Of a stretch of 64,000 nucleotides of DNA, positions 27,626 through 36,927 are shown one piece after another. Position 1 is the stretch's first letter, and each line of letters begins with the position of its first letter. The position numbers and the translations under genes are program-made. The notes under the pieces are model-generated. The model saw only the letters and a program-made list of their open reading frames with translations, did no database searches and was not told where the DNA came from. Origin of the DNA: a halophilic archaeon (GTDB taxonomy: Archaea > Halobacteriota > Halobacteria > Halobacteriales > Haladaptataceae); contig QNGA01000008.1 of NCBI GenBank assembly GCA_003298465.1, forward strand, positions 1 through 64,000, given 5' to 3'.

Positions 27626-28219
27626 CTAGGTGGGTGTCATAGATTCTCTGGCTGTTCGATCACTACTCTGCCAGCGACGCAGACGTATTGCGAGCGCGAG
27701 CAATAACACGCCGAAGACAATCGCGTAGGCGGCAATCAACCAGACTACCGCGAGTGCGCCGGGGACAGGGAAGAGAATGAGGAGAAGCCCGAAGATCACG
27801 GACGCGACGCCGCTCAGTACAAGCCACCACTCGCTTTCGAGTTCCCGGCGGAGTTTGACCGCCCCGTACAACTCAAGGGCTCCAGTTACGAGAGCCCAGG
27901 CAGCGATGACGTACAGTAGTGCCACTGCCGTAATATTCGGCCACAGAAAGGCAGCGATCCCCGCGATGACGCCGAGAATTCCTTCAAGCAGAAACGGCCA
28001 CGCAGTTTCGCGATTTTTGGAGGCCCGGTACGCACTTACAAAGGCAAACACACCATCCACGATGGCGTACGCCCCGAACAGGACCACTAGTACGAACAGT
28101 GTGAGACCCGGCCAGATGAACGCCAGTATGCCAAATATGATCGCCAGGGCTCCTCGGAGCGCAATCAGCCACCAGTTCTCTCCCGAGACGGTAAGTATGC
28201 TTTCTGTATCGTGACTCAT
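27626..28219 (-). CDS. HdeD/DUF308-family membrane protein
   Basis: The protein of about 197 residues starts at MSHDTESILTV. It has six predicted membrane helices in a repeated two-helix pattern with internally similar phrases (WPGLTLFVLVVLFGAYAIVDGVF, WPNITAVALLYVIAAWALVTGA). This is the DUF308 repeat found in the E. coli acid-resistance protein HdeD. In archaea the function is not established; a stress-related membrane role is inferred. Next to it are a Bat-like regulator and a DUF2391 membrane protein. Confidence 0.85.
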   Translation of the reverse strand: MSHDTESILTVSGENWWLIALRGALAIIFGILAFIWPGLTLFVLVVLFGAYAIVDGVFAFVSAYRASKNRETAWPFLLEGILGVIAGIAAFLWPNITAVALLYVIAAWALVTGALELYGAVKLRRELESEWWLVLSGVASVIFGLLLILFPVPGALAVVWLIAAYAIVFGVLLLALAIRLRRWQSSDRTARESMTPT

Positions 28220-28468
28220 GCCACCCACACCCACCCATGGTAACTATTCACAAGCGGAAAAAGAGCGATGTTGCTGAGACAACCCGTTTTTAACTGTGTT
28301 CAAATACCCAGCTTTGGAGTATTCTGATCGAACTTACCTAACCAGTGACGCGGTGAAAATAACATCTTAAATGCAGGGATTCCAACTATTTGTGGAATAT
28401 AGTTCAAAAGAGTATTTTAATCAATCGTTCGCCGGGGCAGTATTTCCAATCTGAGTCACGGAATCCGC

Positions 28469-28891
28469 TCACCGCTGGCCAAGAATTGTATCGGCGGTTG
28501 CAGCGCCGATCATGCTGAAGATGGCGCTCATACTAATGGCTCTGAGGGTGACTGCGTTCGTCACAGCGAATGTTGTCGGAGCAGCGAAAGCGATCGCGAG
28601 GAGACCGACCGAAAGGTACGAAACCAGAATGAGCGAGACAAATCGGCGGGGGATAACGCCACCGAATCCGATGTCGCTCTCAATGCTAAGATTGTGCTGT
28701 GTATCCGCTTTGTACAGCAGTCCGTATCCGGTGAGATAGACGATCACGATCGTGAGAACGACGTGCTGGATCTCCATCCGTTCGGCGAGGCGCCAGGTTT
28801 CCTCGGTTATCACGAGCGGCCCGGATACGAAGAGGCCTCCAACGATCTGCTGAACGAAGTCACTGAGTCTAAACCGTGTCGTTCTCGGCAT
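28469..28891 (-). CDS. DUF2391 family integral membrane protein
   Basis: The protein of 140 residues starts at MPRTTRFRLSDFVQQIVGG (a longer frame to 28999 is non-homologous). Four hydrophobic helices include the family's GGLFVSGPLVITEETWRLA opening and a C-terminal GAATADTILG. DUF2391 (TIGR02587-like) proteins are membrane proteins of unknown function. No operon partner is close. Confidence 0.7.
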   Translation of the reverse strand: MPRTTRFRLSDFVQQIVGGLFVSGPLVITEETWRLAERMEIQHVVLTIVIVYLTGYGLLYKADTQHNLSIESDIGFGGVIPRRFVSLILVSYLSVGLLAIAFAAPTTFAVTNAVTLRAISMSAIFSMIGAATADTILGQR

Positions 28892-29157
28892 ATTCGTTTC
28901 TTCACGATGAATCCAGTAAGGTGCTAGTCCGATTCCGTCGCGTTCGAGAGCAATTGTGGGGACGATTCGAGGGGCAGATCTTCCGATAGATCCGTACATA
29001 TCTCTAAAGTTGTCGATCAGCGACGGATGATATGATTCTCCGCATCCACGAATAGTCGGGTGAGCACGACCAAACGTAAGAGGAGGTCCGATGTAATCGA
29101 CCTTCGACGCCTTCTGGGGGGTGTTTTACCTTGTATCGCGGCCAACGTTCACAGGTT

Positions 29158-29910
29158 ATGGTCGCCACGGAACCAGTTGTTTCGTTGCTAGTCATCTTTG
29201 CCCTGTCACTGCTGATCGTCCGGATCGGGTCGATCGCACTTCGGATGACGGGGCTGTCTCCGGATATCGCCTCGTTTCAATCGACGTCGGCGTTCTCCGG
29301 TGCGGGATATACGACAGAAGAGGCGGAACAGACAGTGGCGACACCGGAACGGCGGAAAATCATCAAGACGCTCATCCGGCTCGGGAGCGTGGGATTAGTG
29401 AGTGTCATTGCGTCACTCCTCCTCTCGTTCACCGATGCCCAGGGAGGAAACGCTCTCAACCTCGTCTACATCCTAACCGGGGTCGTTCTACTCGTCCTCG
29501 CCGCGCGTAGCGAGTGGTTGAATCGATTGCTGACTCCGCTCATTGAATGGTCACTCGAACGAACGACGGACCTCGAACTTCGAGATTATACAGAAATGCT
29601 CGGTCTCCAGCGAGAGTACCGAGTTGCGGAAATTGTCGTGGAGGAGGACGACTGGCTCGCAAACACAACATCAGACGAATGCGACCTTCCTGAAGAAGGG
29701 ATTCTGTTACTCGGCATCTATCGGGATAGCTCCTACATCGGAGCACCCGGGTCAGATACTAAGATCAAGCCCGGTGATACGGTACTACTCTATGGGAAGG
29801 AAGACCGATTGCAGGAACTCTCGGACCGCGACGCAAGCGACATGGAATCACACGAAAGTGCTGTCGAAGAACACGAGGAAGATCTCGAAGAGCAAGACCA
29901 ACTCATCTAG
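29158..29910 (+). CDS. Membrane protein with C-terminal TrkA-C domain
   Basis: The 250-residue protein starts at MVATEPVVSLLVIF. One helix at the N-terminus and two near residues 80-125 are followed by a soluble TrkA-C (RCK_C) domain at about 150-225: VAEIVVEEDDWLAN, GILLLGIYRDSSYIGAP, IKPGDTVLLYGKEDRL. The acidic tail is typical of haloarchaea. RCK_C domains bind ligands such as nucleotides or ions and gate cation transport. The protein lacks a pore loop, so it is a transport regulator or a divergent transporter rather than a channel. Confidence 0.7.
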   Translation: MVATEPVVSLLVIFALSLLIVRIGSIALRMTGLSPDIASFQSTSAFSGAGYTTEEAEQTVATPERRKIIKTLIRLGSVGLVSVIASLLLSFTDAQGGNALNLVYILTGVVLLVLAARSEWLNRLLTPLIEWSLERTTDLELRDYTEMLGLQREYRVAEIVVEEDDWLANTTSDECDLPEEGILLLGIYRDSSYIGAPGSDTKIKPGDTVLLYGKEDRLQELSDRDASDMESHESAVEEHEEDLEEQDQLI

Positions 29911-30010
29911 TAGCGATCAAATCAGAGACGGATTCGGATGACCCATATCTTCGGTTTGTGATTGCGATCGTGTTCAGTTAAGGATGAGGTAGTCGTGCTT
30001 CGGTTGCTCT

Positions 30011-30425
30011 ATGCCCCAGAACGACCGCCTCACTCGGTATAGTCCGTGGATTGACTTGGCCGTCTGTGGAGTCAGAGCGGACACCCCGGCACGCGATTGA
30101 AATGGGTATTCGCCCCTATCTAGCAGGACTATCACTTTCGAATACCAAACGGGAGCTTGAGAATATAGGGGTGTCGAACGGAGTTGAACCGTCATCCACA
30201 ATTGGGGCGGAAAGTCGATTTACAGCCGACCAGCGCCACAACTCTGAATCATATTCCGGTGGACGAGACGGTGATTCGGGTCAATAGTGGGCGATGTTGG
30301 CTGTACGCCGCGGTCGATTCTGCAACGAATGAAATCCTCCACGTTCGATTGTTTCAGATACTTACAACCCAACTTACTTTTGATTCAGAGAAAACTCCTC
30401 GTCACGAACGTTCTCACTTCTGAGC
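30011..30425 (+). pseudogene. IS6-family transposase, degenerate
   Basis: On the plus strand, frames give MPQNDRLTRYSPWIDLA, EMGIRPYLAGLSLSNTKREL, then VDETVIRVNSGRCWLYAAVDSATNEILHVRLF. These match the same IS6-type transposase as the relic at 20378-21008, in the opposite orientation. Frameshifts separate the pieces and the C-terminal third with the last catalytic Glu is missing. Confidence 0.75.
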
Positions 30426-30511
30426 TTGCGACGTGGACTGCGACATATACATATCTGATAAGAGTTTAATCTAACTATTTTCTTAATGAAACTTATGAGG
30501 AGTTCACATCA

Positions 30512-30560
30512 TATGCATTGAAACGGCCAGTTTCAACTTCTGAACCCCTCCAGTTGAGAC
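30512..30560 (+). repeat. Dispersed hairpin repeat, copy B
   Basis: TATGCA then TTGAAAC-GGCCA-GTTTCAA (arms 30518-30524 and 30530-30536), followed by a further arm AGTTGAGAC at 30552-30560. Compared with copy D, one base pair of the stem changes from G-C to A-T on both sides, which preserves pairing. Confidence 0.6.
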
Positions 30561-30701
30561 ATTACCAGTAACTCTTCGTCTGTCGTCTCTGCAAATCCTT
30601 TCCTAACGATCACTCCCCAAGTTTCCGTCGTGGAAATCTCCATTAAATAGCTGAACGAAGATTGCTCTTTATACAGCGATTTACTGTACTCAGAGAGCGC
30701 G

Positions 30702-31172
30702 ATGGAAGAGAATAAGACACACGACGCTGGTGAAAGCGAAGAAAACGACGAATCTCGCCGCTCGTTCATGCAGAAAGGAGCACTCGCTTCAGGCGCAGTT
30801 GCCCTCGGTATCGCCAGCACCGATAGTGCGGTCGCACAAGACGGCCAGCGACAGGTGTTGGTGTTCACCTACGACTACTACCCGGGCGTGAACTTCCGGG
30901 TCACGCAGCCACTTCAGGCGTCGACCACTGTCAATGTCCTCCGGCGTCCCGGCGGCGGGACTGTCCCGGAGATCAGCCAACCCGACGACTACAACGGCTA
31001 CGTCATCAACTACCAGCTCGGCGGAGACGGACAGGATCAGGCCGGTATCACGACGCTGCTGTTCACCCAGGATTCGTTGCAGACGGACACACGCTACCGG
31101 CTGGGCAGCGACGCGCAGGTTTTCAGTGCAACGCTGAACCTGGTCTCAACAACCGCTCGTCGGACGAATTAA
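30702..31172 (+). CDS. Small Tat-exported protein of unknown function
   Basis: This 156-residue protein has an acidic N-region, the twin-arginine motif ESRRSFMQKGAL and a cleavage region SAVAQDG. The mature domain is beta-rich, with aromatic-rich strands (VFTYDYYPGVNF, YNGYVINYQLGG). It has no recognised motif. Two copies of the hairpin repeat family flank it, at 30512 and 31285, in the same orientation. A TATA-like ATTTACTGTACT lies near 30680. Confidence 0.65.
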   Translation: MEENKTHDAGESEENDESRRSFMQKGALASGAVALGIASTDSAVAQDGQRQVLVFTYDYYPGVNFRVTQPLQASTTVNVLRRPGGGTVPEISQPDDYNGYVINYQLGGDGQDQAGITTLLFTQDSLQTDTRYRLGSDAQVFSATLNLVSTTARRTN

Positions 31173-31512
31173 AAGAGCGGACACCAGGAAGTCACCTTCC
31201 AGTGTATCCCCTCTAAACAGACGGCAAAAGTCAAGGCAAACGTCACTGCCTACTTAAAATGGAATCAAAACTCTCACCGAGTCCTATGCATTGAGAGCGC
31301 CAGTCTCAACTTCTACTAAGCGGCGGGAGTTGAGACTACACCTACTATAGGGGGGCTGTAATGTGTTATGGTTGAATATGGCGGCCAGAGTCGAGTTAGC
31401 GTGAGAGTGGTAAATGTTCGGTCGAATATGCATAAATCTCTAGTGTGAATGCCATAACTTATCCATATAGGGTTCATAGCTACCATATGAATAATTATCT
31501 AAAAACAGAAAT
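31173..31512. other. Intergenic region holding hairpin repeat copy C
   Basis: Apart from the hairpin repeat at 31285-31336 and AT-rich DNA at 31430-31510, where the SLC13 promoter should lie, I see no gene or RNA. Confidence 0.5.
31285..31336 (+). repeat. Dispersed hairpin repeat, copy C
   Basis: TATGCA then TTGAGA-GCGCCAG-TCTCAA (arms 31291-31296 and 31304-31309), followed by AGTTGAGAC at 31328-31336. It shares the order and spacing of copy B. Confidence 0.6.
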
Positions 31513-33402
31513 ATGAGTCTCGCATTGTTTCCAGCGCAGGCCGGGACGATCCCGCCAGTCACGACGGACATGCTCGTCGTGTTCGGTATCGTCCTGCTCG
31601 CGCTTTTCCTCTTCGTCACGGAACTCCTCCCGATCGACGTCACGGCGATATTCATCATCGTAGTGCTCACTCTCCTTTCGCCGTGGACGAACGTTTCTGT
31701 CGCGGAGGGGATCTCTGGGTTCTCCAGCACCGCGACCGTCGCTGTACTCGCAATGCTCATCCTCAGCACCGGCATCAGTCAGACTGGTATCGTCCAGATC
31801 ATCGGCCGAAAAATGGCGTCATTCGCCGGTAACAGCCAACGCAAGCAACTCGGTGCAACTATTGCCGTCGCCGGCCCGGTCTCGGGGTTCATCAACAACA
31901 CGCCGGTCGTCGCGATCCTCGTCCCCGTCATCTCTGATCTCGCCCACAAGGGGAAGACCTCTCCCTCCAAGCTGCTCATCCCGCTCTCGTTCGCCTCCAT
32001 GTTCGGCGGGATGCTCACGCTCATCGGGACATCCACGAACCTTCTCGCCTCTAGCGTCTCCGAACGGCTCATCGGTCGGTCGTTCTCGATGTTCACCTTC
32101 ACCGGCCTCGGCGTCATCGTGCTCGTCACCGGGACCATCTACCTCATGACAGTCGGCCATCGACTGCTCCCGGAACGCGTTCCCGCCCAGGAAGACTACA
32201 TCGAGGAGTACGAACTCCAGAACTACGTTACAGAAGTCGTCGTCCGCGAGGACGCCGCCATCGCCGGGAAAACGGTCGGGGACGCTATTGACGAATCCCG
32301 ATTCGACGCGGACATCATCCAGATCCTCCGCGACGGCGAGACGTACTTCGAAGGGATCGGGAGCAAACGCATTCGTGCCGGCGACATCCTCACGATCCGA
32401 ACCGACCGCGAGACGCTCGGGTCTCTCCGCGAACTCGAGGGACTCAACCTCGTCGGCACCCCGCCCACCGATTCGGAACTCGAAACCGAAGAGGACGCAC
32501 AGGCACTCGTCGAGATCGTCATCCAGTCGGGATCCTCTCTCCTCGGCGAGACGCTCACGACCTCCTCGTTCCGTGAACGATATGACGCGAGCGTCCTCGC
32601 GTTCCGCTCCGGTGGAGAGACGATACGAAGTCGGCTCGACAACGTCGAACTTCGCGTTGGAGACACCCTTCTCGTCCAGGCCCCGTCAGGCAGCATCGAC
32701 CGTCTCTCGTCGAATCCGGACTTCATCGTCGCTCACGAATCGGAGACGACGGACTACCGCACGGAGAAGATCCCGTGGGCCATCGGTATCATCGTCGCCG
32801 TCGTCGGCCTCGTCGGTATCCCTTGGGGTACGGTCGCCTCGGTCACCGGTGTCGACGCGTTCGCGGCTATTGACTTAAGCATCGTACAGACCGCGCTCGC
32901 CGGCGTCGTCACCATGGTGGCCACCGGCGTCATCAAGCCCGGGGAGATATACGACGGTGTCGACTGGAGTGTCATCCTCCTCCTTGCAGGAGTTATCCCG
33001 CTCGGCATCGCGCTCGAACAGACGGGTGCAGCGACGTACATCGGATCGATAATCGCCCTCACCGGTACGTTCCTACCCGTCATTGGTGTTCTCTGGGTGT
33101 TCTACATCGCCACCGGCCTGATCACGAGCGTTATCTCGAACAACGCCAGCGTCGTCCTCATGATCCCCGTCGCCGTCAAGACCGCACAGGAAGTCGGCGG
33201 TAATCCTTTCGCGTTCATCCTCGCTGTCACCTTCGCCGCGTCCACCGCATTCATCACGCCTGTGGGCTATCAGACGAATCTCTTCGTTTACGGCCCCGGT
33301 GGGTACAAGTTCTCGGATTACGCCCGCGTCGGTGCCCCGCTCCAACTCCTGCTTTCGGTCGTCACGATCCTTGGAATCACGTTCTTCTGGGGGCTCACCT
33401 GA
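31513..33402 (+). CDS. SLC13-family permease with two TrkA-C domains
   Basis: The 629-residue transporter has two membrane halves separated by a soluble part (about 215-415) made of two TrkA-C domains (YVTEVVVREDAAIAGKT and ALVEIVIQSGSSLLGET). Conserved SLC13/CitMHS features include the first-half INNTPVVAILVPV and its second-half counterpart SNNASVVLMIPVAV, plus FGGMLTLIGTSTNLL, the Na+/substrate loop motif. Relatives import dicarboxylates, sulfate or other anions with Na+. The TrkA-C pair is probably regulatory. It stands alone on the plus strand. Confidence 0.85.
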   Translation: MSLALFPAQAGTIPPVTTDMLVVFGIVLLALFLFVTELLPIDVTAIFIIVVLTLLSPWTNVSVAEGISGFSSTATVAVLAMLILSTGISQTGIVQIIGRKMASFAGNSQRKQLGATIAVAGPVSGFINNTPVVAILVPVISDLAHKGKTSPSKLLIPLSFASMFGGMLTLIGTSTNLLASSVSERLIGRSFSMFTFTGLGVIVLVTGTIYLMTVGHRLLPERVPAQEDYIEEYELQNYVTEVVVREDAAIAGKTVGDAIDESRFDADIIQILRDGETYFEGIGSKRIRAGDILTIRTDRETLGSLRELEGLNLVGTPPTDSELETEEDAQALVEIVIQSGSSLLGETLTTSSFRERYDASVLAFRSGGETIRSRLDNVELRVGDTLLVQAPSGSIDRLSSNPDFIVAHESETTDYRTEKIPWAIGIIVAVVGLVGIPWGTVASVTGVDAFAAIDLSIVQTALAGVVTMVATGVIKPGEIYDGVDWSVILLLAGVIPLGIALEQTGAATYIGSIIALTGTFLPVIGVLWVFYIATGLITSVISNNASVVLMIPVAVKTAQEVGGNPFAFILAVTFAASTAFITPVGYQTNLFVYGPGGYKFSDYARVGAPLQLLLSVVTILGITFFWGLT

Positions 33403-33822
33403 CTGATCCGGGTGAATTCCGACGTATAGGCCGGTTACGCTTCAGTACACTAACTACTCATGAAGGTCCAGAGCGACAGATGGATCCAGGTGTACGAACG
33501 ACCGAAGCAGATCGATTCTATCGGGATCAGCGCCGATATTCGGAGATTCTCACAAAGAAAATGGTATAGGCGAGAATCGCACGACAAGAGAAACTATGAA
33601 CAACTCTGCCAATCCCTATATAAAGATCACTCCAGGCCCACTACGACCTCATACGCCGATACCAGGCCGGCCAATGCGTTTGCCAACGTCTTACCGGAGC
33701 TTTTGTCAGACTGGATTGGGATTCAAAAGGCCTTGCTAAATAGAACACATCGGTACAGCACACCGATCTCGATCGTCTTGCAGGCTCTGTACAGGCCAGT
33801 TGGCAAGGTCGGGAATTAATGT
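33403..33822. other. Intergenic region without supported gene
   Basis: A frame of 119 codons (33460-33819) exists, but its composition is unlike haloarchaeal protein (basic, few Asp/Glu) and it has no family resemblance. I treat the stretch as non-coding or decayed. Confidence 0.4.
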
Positions 33823-34362
33823 GTGTACGACCCCCCTCCTAACACAGTGACTGATTTGATTACCGAATACGGCAAGTACGACTCGTTCGCCCGGGAATGG
33901 CATTCGAGGACCCTCACCGAGTACGATGTCTCGCTTGCCGAAGCTCGGGAACGGGGGCTTCTCAACGAACAGCAGACCCGGCAACTGTGGCAGTTATTAG
34001 GGCTCCTCGACCCCGAGGAGCTTCTCGTTCAGCTGCCGGAATGGCTGGCCGAGAAGAAGGTCGAGTCCACGGACAGAACCACGCCCACGATGTTCGTTAG
34101 ATGCATCTCTACTGAGACCGAGGATGCGATTCTGTTCGAATCGTCCGCAGCAGCTCGATCACTGATGGGACTCGCACACAAGATCCACTCGCTCGAAAAG
34201 GGGATCGAACGCAGGGGGGACGATACTGACCGCCACGAACAGTTAGCAGATCGAATTCGAGACCACGAGCGGCAGTTTGACGACCGGGATGATCTACCCA
34301 GTCTCTCCGACGAGTGGCTGCCGAAAAGCCAACTCGGGACGGCTGTTCGGCGCCGTGCATGA
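33823..34362 (+). CDS. Acidic helical protein, unknown
   Basis: The 179-residue ORF uses a GTG start (MYDPPPNTVTDLITE). It is acidic and mostly helical, with a middle part TPTMFVRCISTETEDAILFESS and a predicted coiled-coil-like helix (SLMGLAHKIHSLEKGIERR). Codon use is haloarchaeal. I do not recognise the family. It is alone between the SLC13 permease and the dimethylformamidase genes. Confidence 0.5.
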   Translation: MYDPPPNTVTDLITEYGKYDSFAREWHSRTLTEYDVSLAEARERGLLNEQQTRQLWQLLGLLDPEELLVQLPEWLAEKKVESTDRTTPTMFVRCISTETEDAILFESSAAARSLMGLAHKIHSLEKGIERRGDDTDRHEQLADRIRDHERQFDDRDDLPSLSDEWLPKSQLGTAVRRRA

Positions 34363-34553
34363 ATCGACTCCCGGCCACTACTCCGGGACCACTCTGCGAG
34401 ATATGCGCCCTCCATCTTGCATGGCACTACAAATATCATCTGAAACTGGCAGGAATCCCAGCGGTCAGTTCGCAGCACTTTCCCACCAGAAATTATATGA
34501 GAAATAGATCCAATAAGCGTCGAAACCCCATCCATCCAACGAGATTTTGCTCT

Positions 34554-34577
34554 ATGCATTGAGACAACCGGTCTCAA
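34554..34577 (+). repeat. Dispersed hairpin repeat, copy D
   Basis: ATGCA then TTGAGAC-AACCG-GTCTCAA (arms 34559-34565 and 34571-34577), a perfect 7-bp stem. It is 28 bases beyond the stop codon of the dimethylformamidase large-subunit gene. Confidence 0.6.
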
Positions 34578-34604
34578 CTACTGGAGCGTGGTGGAAGAAC
34601 TCAG

Positions 34605-36923
34605 TTACGGAAGAGACCCCTCTGATTTAAATCTGTTTAGGACATTTTCTGTTATTATTGATACGTTATTTTCGTAGTCATTATGAGCGAGGCTTCCACA
34701 CCAAGCAATCGAACTCGTTGAAAAGACTGCGCCGTCATTCTGGGTTTTGAAGTACACAATATCAGATCGAACCTCCGGATCTTTGGAACCAGATAACGCA
34801 GGAATATTAAAGAATACTTCTTCAACAACGTGCAGATAGTTGTCTGTATGTCCCTCAGAAGAAGCTAACAGGTAGGCGTTCGGTGGAGTTCCCCGCTCCT
34901 CATCATAGATATCGAGCTCTAACCCGGCGGCTCCATTGCCGATCAAGCCGAAGTCTCCAATTTTTTCATCTTTATCGACATCGTCGAATATGAACTCAAC
35001 TTCCGGCTCAGTGCTGTCTGGTTTTCGGTGATAGTACGAGGATCGGTCGAATCCTTCCGCAATGAAGCCAGCACCTACGAGTTGCTGTGGCGACAACCCA
35101 CGATCACGCCATAGCCCGCTTTTCTCTCCAGTGAAGCTGTGATACAGTTCACCCGGTTCACTAAACCATGCTTGTGAACCGTTAACTCCACGACGAATTT
35201 CGATGATTTGTGAATCCTCAGGATGGAACGCGATCGACCAGTAGAATCCGTTCGCCCCCATATACATGAATCGACCACCCTGTTGGTAATACGCCTCGAC
35301 CGATTCCATCATATCCGAAGAGTAATATTCAGGATGGCTTCCAGTTAGAATAACATTGTACGACTCAAGAAGTCGTACTCCGTGCTGCTGAAGGTCTTCG
35401 TCGGTGATGACATCGTAGCTATACTCCTTCTCCTCCAACCAATCGATAAGATGTAAATCAGCATTATACTGCCAGAGCGTGCTAGGAAGCGACGAGAGCC
35501 AATGTTTGTATTTCGGCATCATATTTAGTATTGGTCTCTTCCGAGAAGAATAGAATACGCCACTTCCATCGGCGTGCGTATCGTACAACGAGGCACCATA
35601 CTCCCGATGCTCACTTAAGAAAATATCTTCTTCGCGCATAACGTTCCCCTGTCCCGAGAGCAATTCTGAGATCGCAGAATCAGTCTGTAGGTGATCGTTC
35701 GAATAGGCGAGATAGCTCGCCGTGGGGGCAAGAAACGCTATGTCCGCCGTTGCATTCCCCGGGTTCGGACTGACATAGAAGGGAAGGTGAGTCTCATCAT
35801 TATCGGTCCGGAGTCGAGCAGCGTATGCCGCACTCTCCATATCCGAGGGAACTGTGAGTTCAAAGTCCGTATCCCATTTGGCATCACCGACATCGTCATC
35901 GTGGAAGTGAACTGCTCCGTACTGCTCTGGAGCTTTCGTGAAATCGTGTTCTTCTCCAGTCCAGTTGTAGCCTGTCACTCCTCGAGCAGGAACATGCAGG
36001 AACTCCCCATGATAATTATTCGGTGAAACGTCGACGGCTTTGGAGTATTCGCAGATACCGTCCGACGTGATACCCTTCGAAAAGTCCCACGACGCCACGA
36101 CAGTATCCACTAACCCAGAAGGCGGTGATCCATCAACGAGATCTTTCATCTCGGCGATGTCAAGAGGTTGCTGAGCCACACACGGACTATCTATCTTCCC
36201 ATTGTAATTCCCCCTCACGACGCTATCTTCCATATCCGTCTCCATCGCGTAACCTGCCATCACGAAGGGAAGATCGTTCTCACTGACCGCACTAACATTG
36301 ACATCTCTCTCAACGGTTGCCGAAAACTCGTCAATCGGATGTAGAGTCTTAGGCGACGCAAACTGTCCTCCTGTCGGTTCTGGTTCCTGGTAGAGGCGGA
36401 CAGTTCCAGCATCGGCGTCATAAGTCGCAGCCACAAAGTACCATGTAGAATCTTCGAATTCAGTGCCAGTACTGATTCGTTCGGTATTACCGTCCTCTCC
36501 CCCAAGCCATAGCGATAAATCACCGTCTTCGCTGATAGCAAGCGCATAACCAGTCTCGTCGGAGTCAGACCACTTCGTGAGAAGTCCCTGTTTCCCTTTA
36601 TTCGGGGTTGTGGGACAGACCATTGCTTGTAGAGAAAACCCATGAGAGAGATTGAAGGCCTCCCCGCCATCGACGACCACACGAGAACCAGCATGAATCT
36701 CCTGCCATCTGCCAGAATATTCGCCGTTGACCGGCATTTCGATAACGTCTTCTTTTACTCCTGGCCCATCTGGATTAGTATCGGCACACTGCAATCGAAC
36801 GATATCAACCTGGTATTCGTCTGCCTTACTGGCCACCTTAAATTCGATTGTTTCGCCCGGTGCGGCACTCCACTGCTCGGGATAGCCAACGATTTCTTTT
36901 GTTGGAAGTTCGCTGTCTGTCAT
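34605..36923 (-). CDS. dmfA2: N,N-dimethylformamidase, large (beta) subunit
   Basis: The protein of about 772 residues (start MTDSELPTKE) has the large-subunit architecture: an N-terminal beta domain, a LamG-like concanavalin domain (about 85-260) and a catalytic C-terminal domain. Known DMFase uses a mononuclear iron held by two Tyr and one Glu; the TGSHPEY motif here places His530 and Glu532 two residues apart, as in the characterised enzyme, with Tyr407 and Tyr447 as candidate ligands. The reaction would hydrolyse N,N-dimethylformamide (or a related amide) to dimethylamine and formate. The small-subunit gene lies immediately upstream, 4 bases apart. Length is near the usual 760. Confidence 0.85.
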   Translation of the reverse strand: MTDSELPTKEIVGYPEQWSAAPGETIEFKVASKADEYQVDIVRLQCADTNPDGPGVKEDVIEMPVNGEYSGRWQEIHAGSRVVVDGGEAFNLSHGFSLQAMVCPTTPNKGKQGLLTKWSDSDETGYALAISEDGDLSLWLGGEDGNTERISTGTEFEDSTWYFVAATYDADAGTVRLYQEPEPTGGQFASPKTLHPIDEFSATVERDVNVSAVSENDLPFVMAGYAMETDMEDSVVRGNYNGKIDSPCVAQQPLDIAEMKDLVDGSPPSGLVDTVVASWDFSKGITSDGICEYSKAVDVSPNNYHGEFLHVPARGVTGYNWTGEEHDFTKAPEQYGAVHFHDDDVGDAKWDTDFELTVPSDMESAAYAARLRTDNDETHLPFYVSPNPGNATADIAFLAPTASYLAYSNDHLQTDSAISELLSGQGNVMREEDIFLSEHREYGASLYDTHADGSGVFYSSRKRPILNMMPKYKHWLSSLPSTLWQYNADLHLIDWLEEKEYSYDVITDEDLQQHGVRLLESYNVILTGSHPEYYSSDMMESVEAYYQQGGRFMYMGANGFYWSIAFHPEDSQIIEIRRGVNGSQAWFSEPGELYHSFTGEKSGLWRDRGLSPQQLVGAGFIAEGFDRSSYYHRKPDSTEPEVEFIFDDVDKDEKIGDFGLIGNGAAGLELDIYDEERGTPPNAYLLASSEGHTDNYLHVVEEVFFNIPALSGSKDPEVRSDIVYFKTQNDGAVFSTSSIAWCGSLAHNDYENNVSIITENVLNRFKSEGSLP

Positions 36924-36927
36924 TGTT

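Noticed and set aside
31285..31336. The hairpin repeat as a transcription terminator
   Set aside because: Copies lie both upstream and downstream of genes, in different orientations and without a T-run; archaeal termination does not rely on such hairpins.
33460..33819. A 119-codon open frame on the plus strand
   Set aside because: It is basic, has no family resemblance and lacks haloarchaeal composition.
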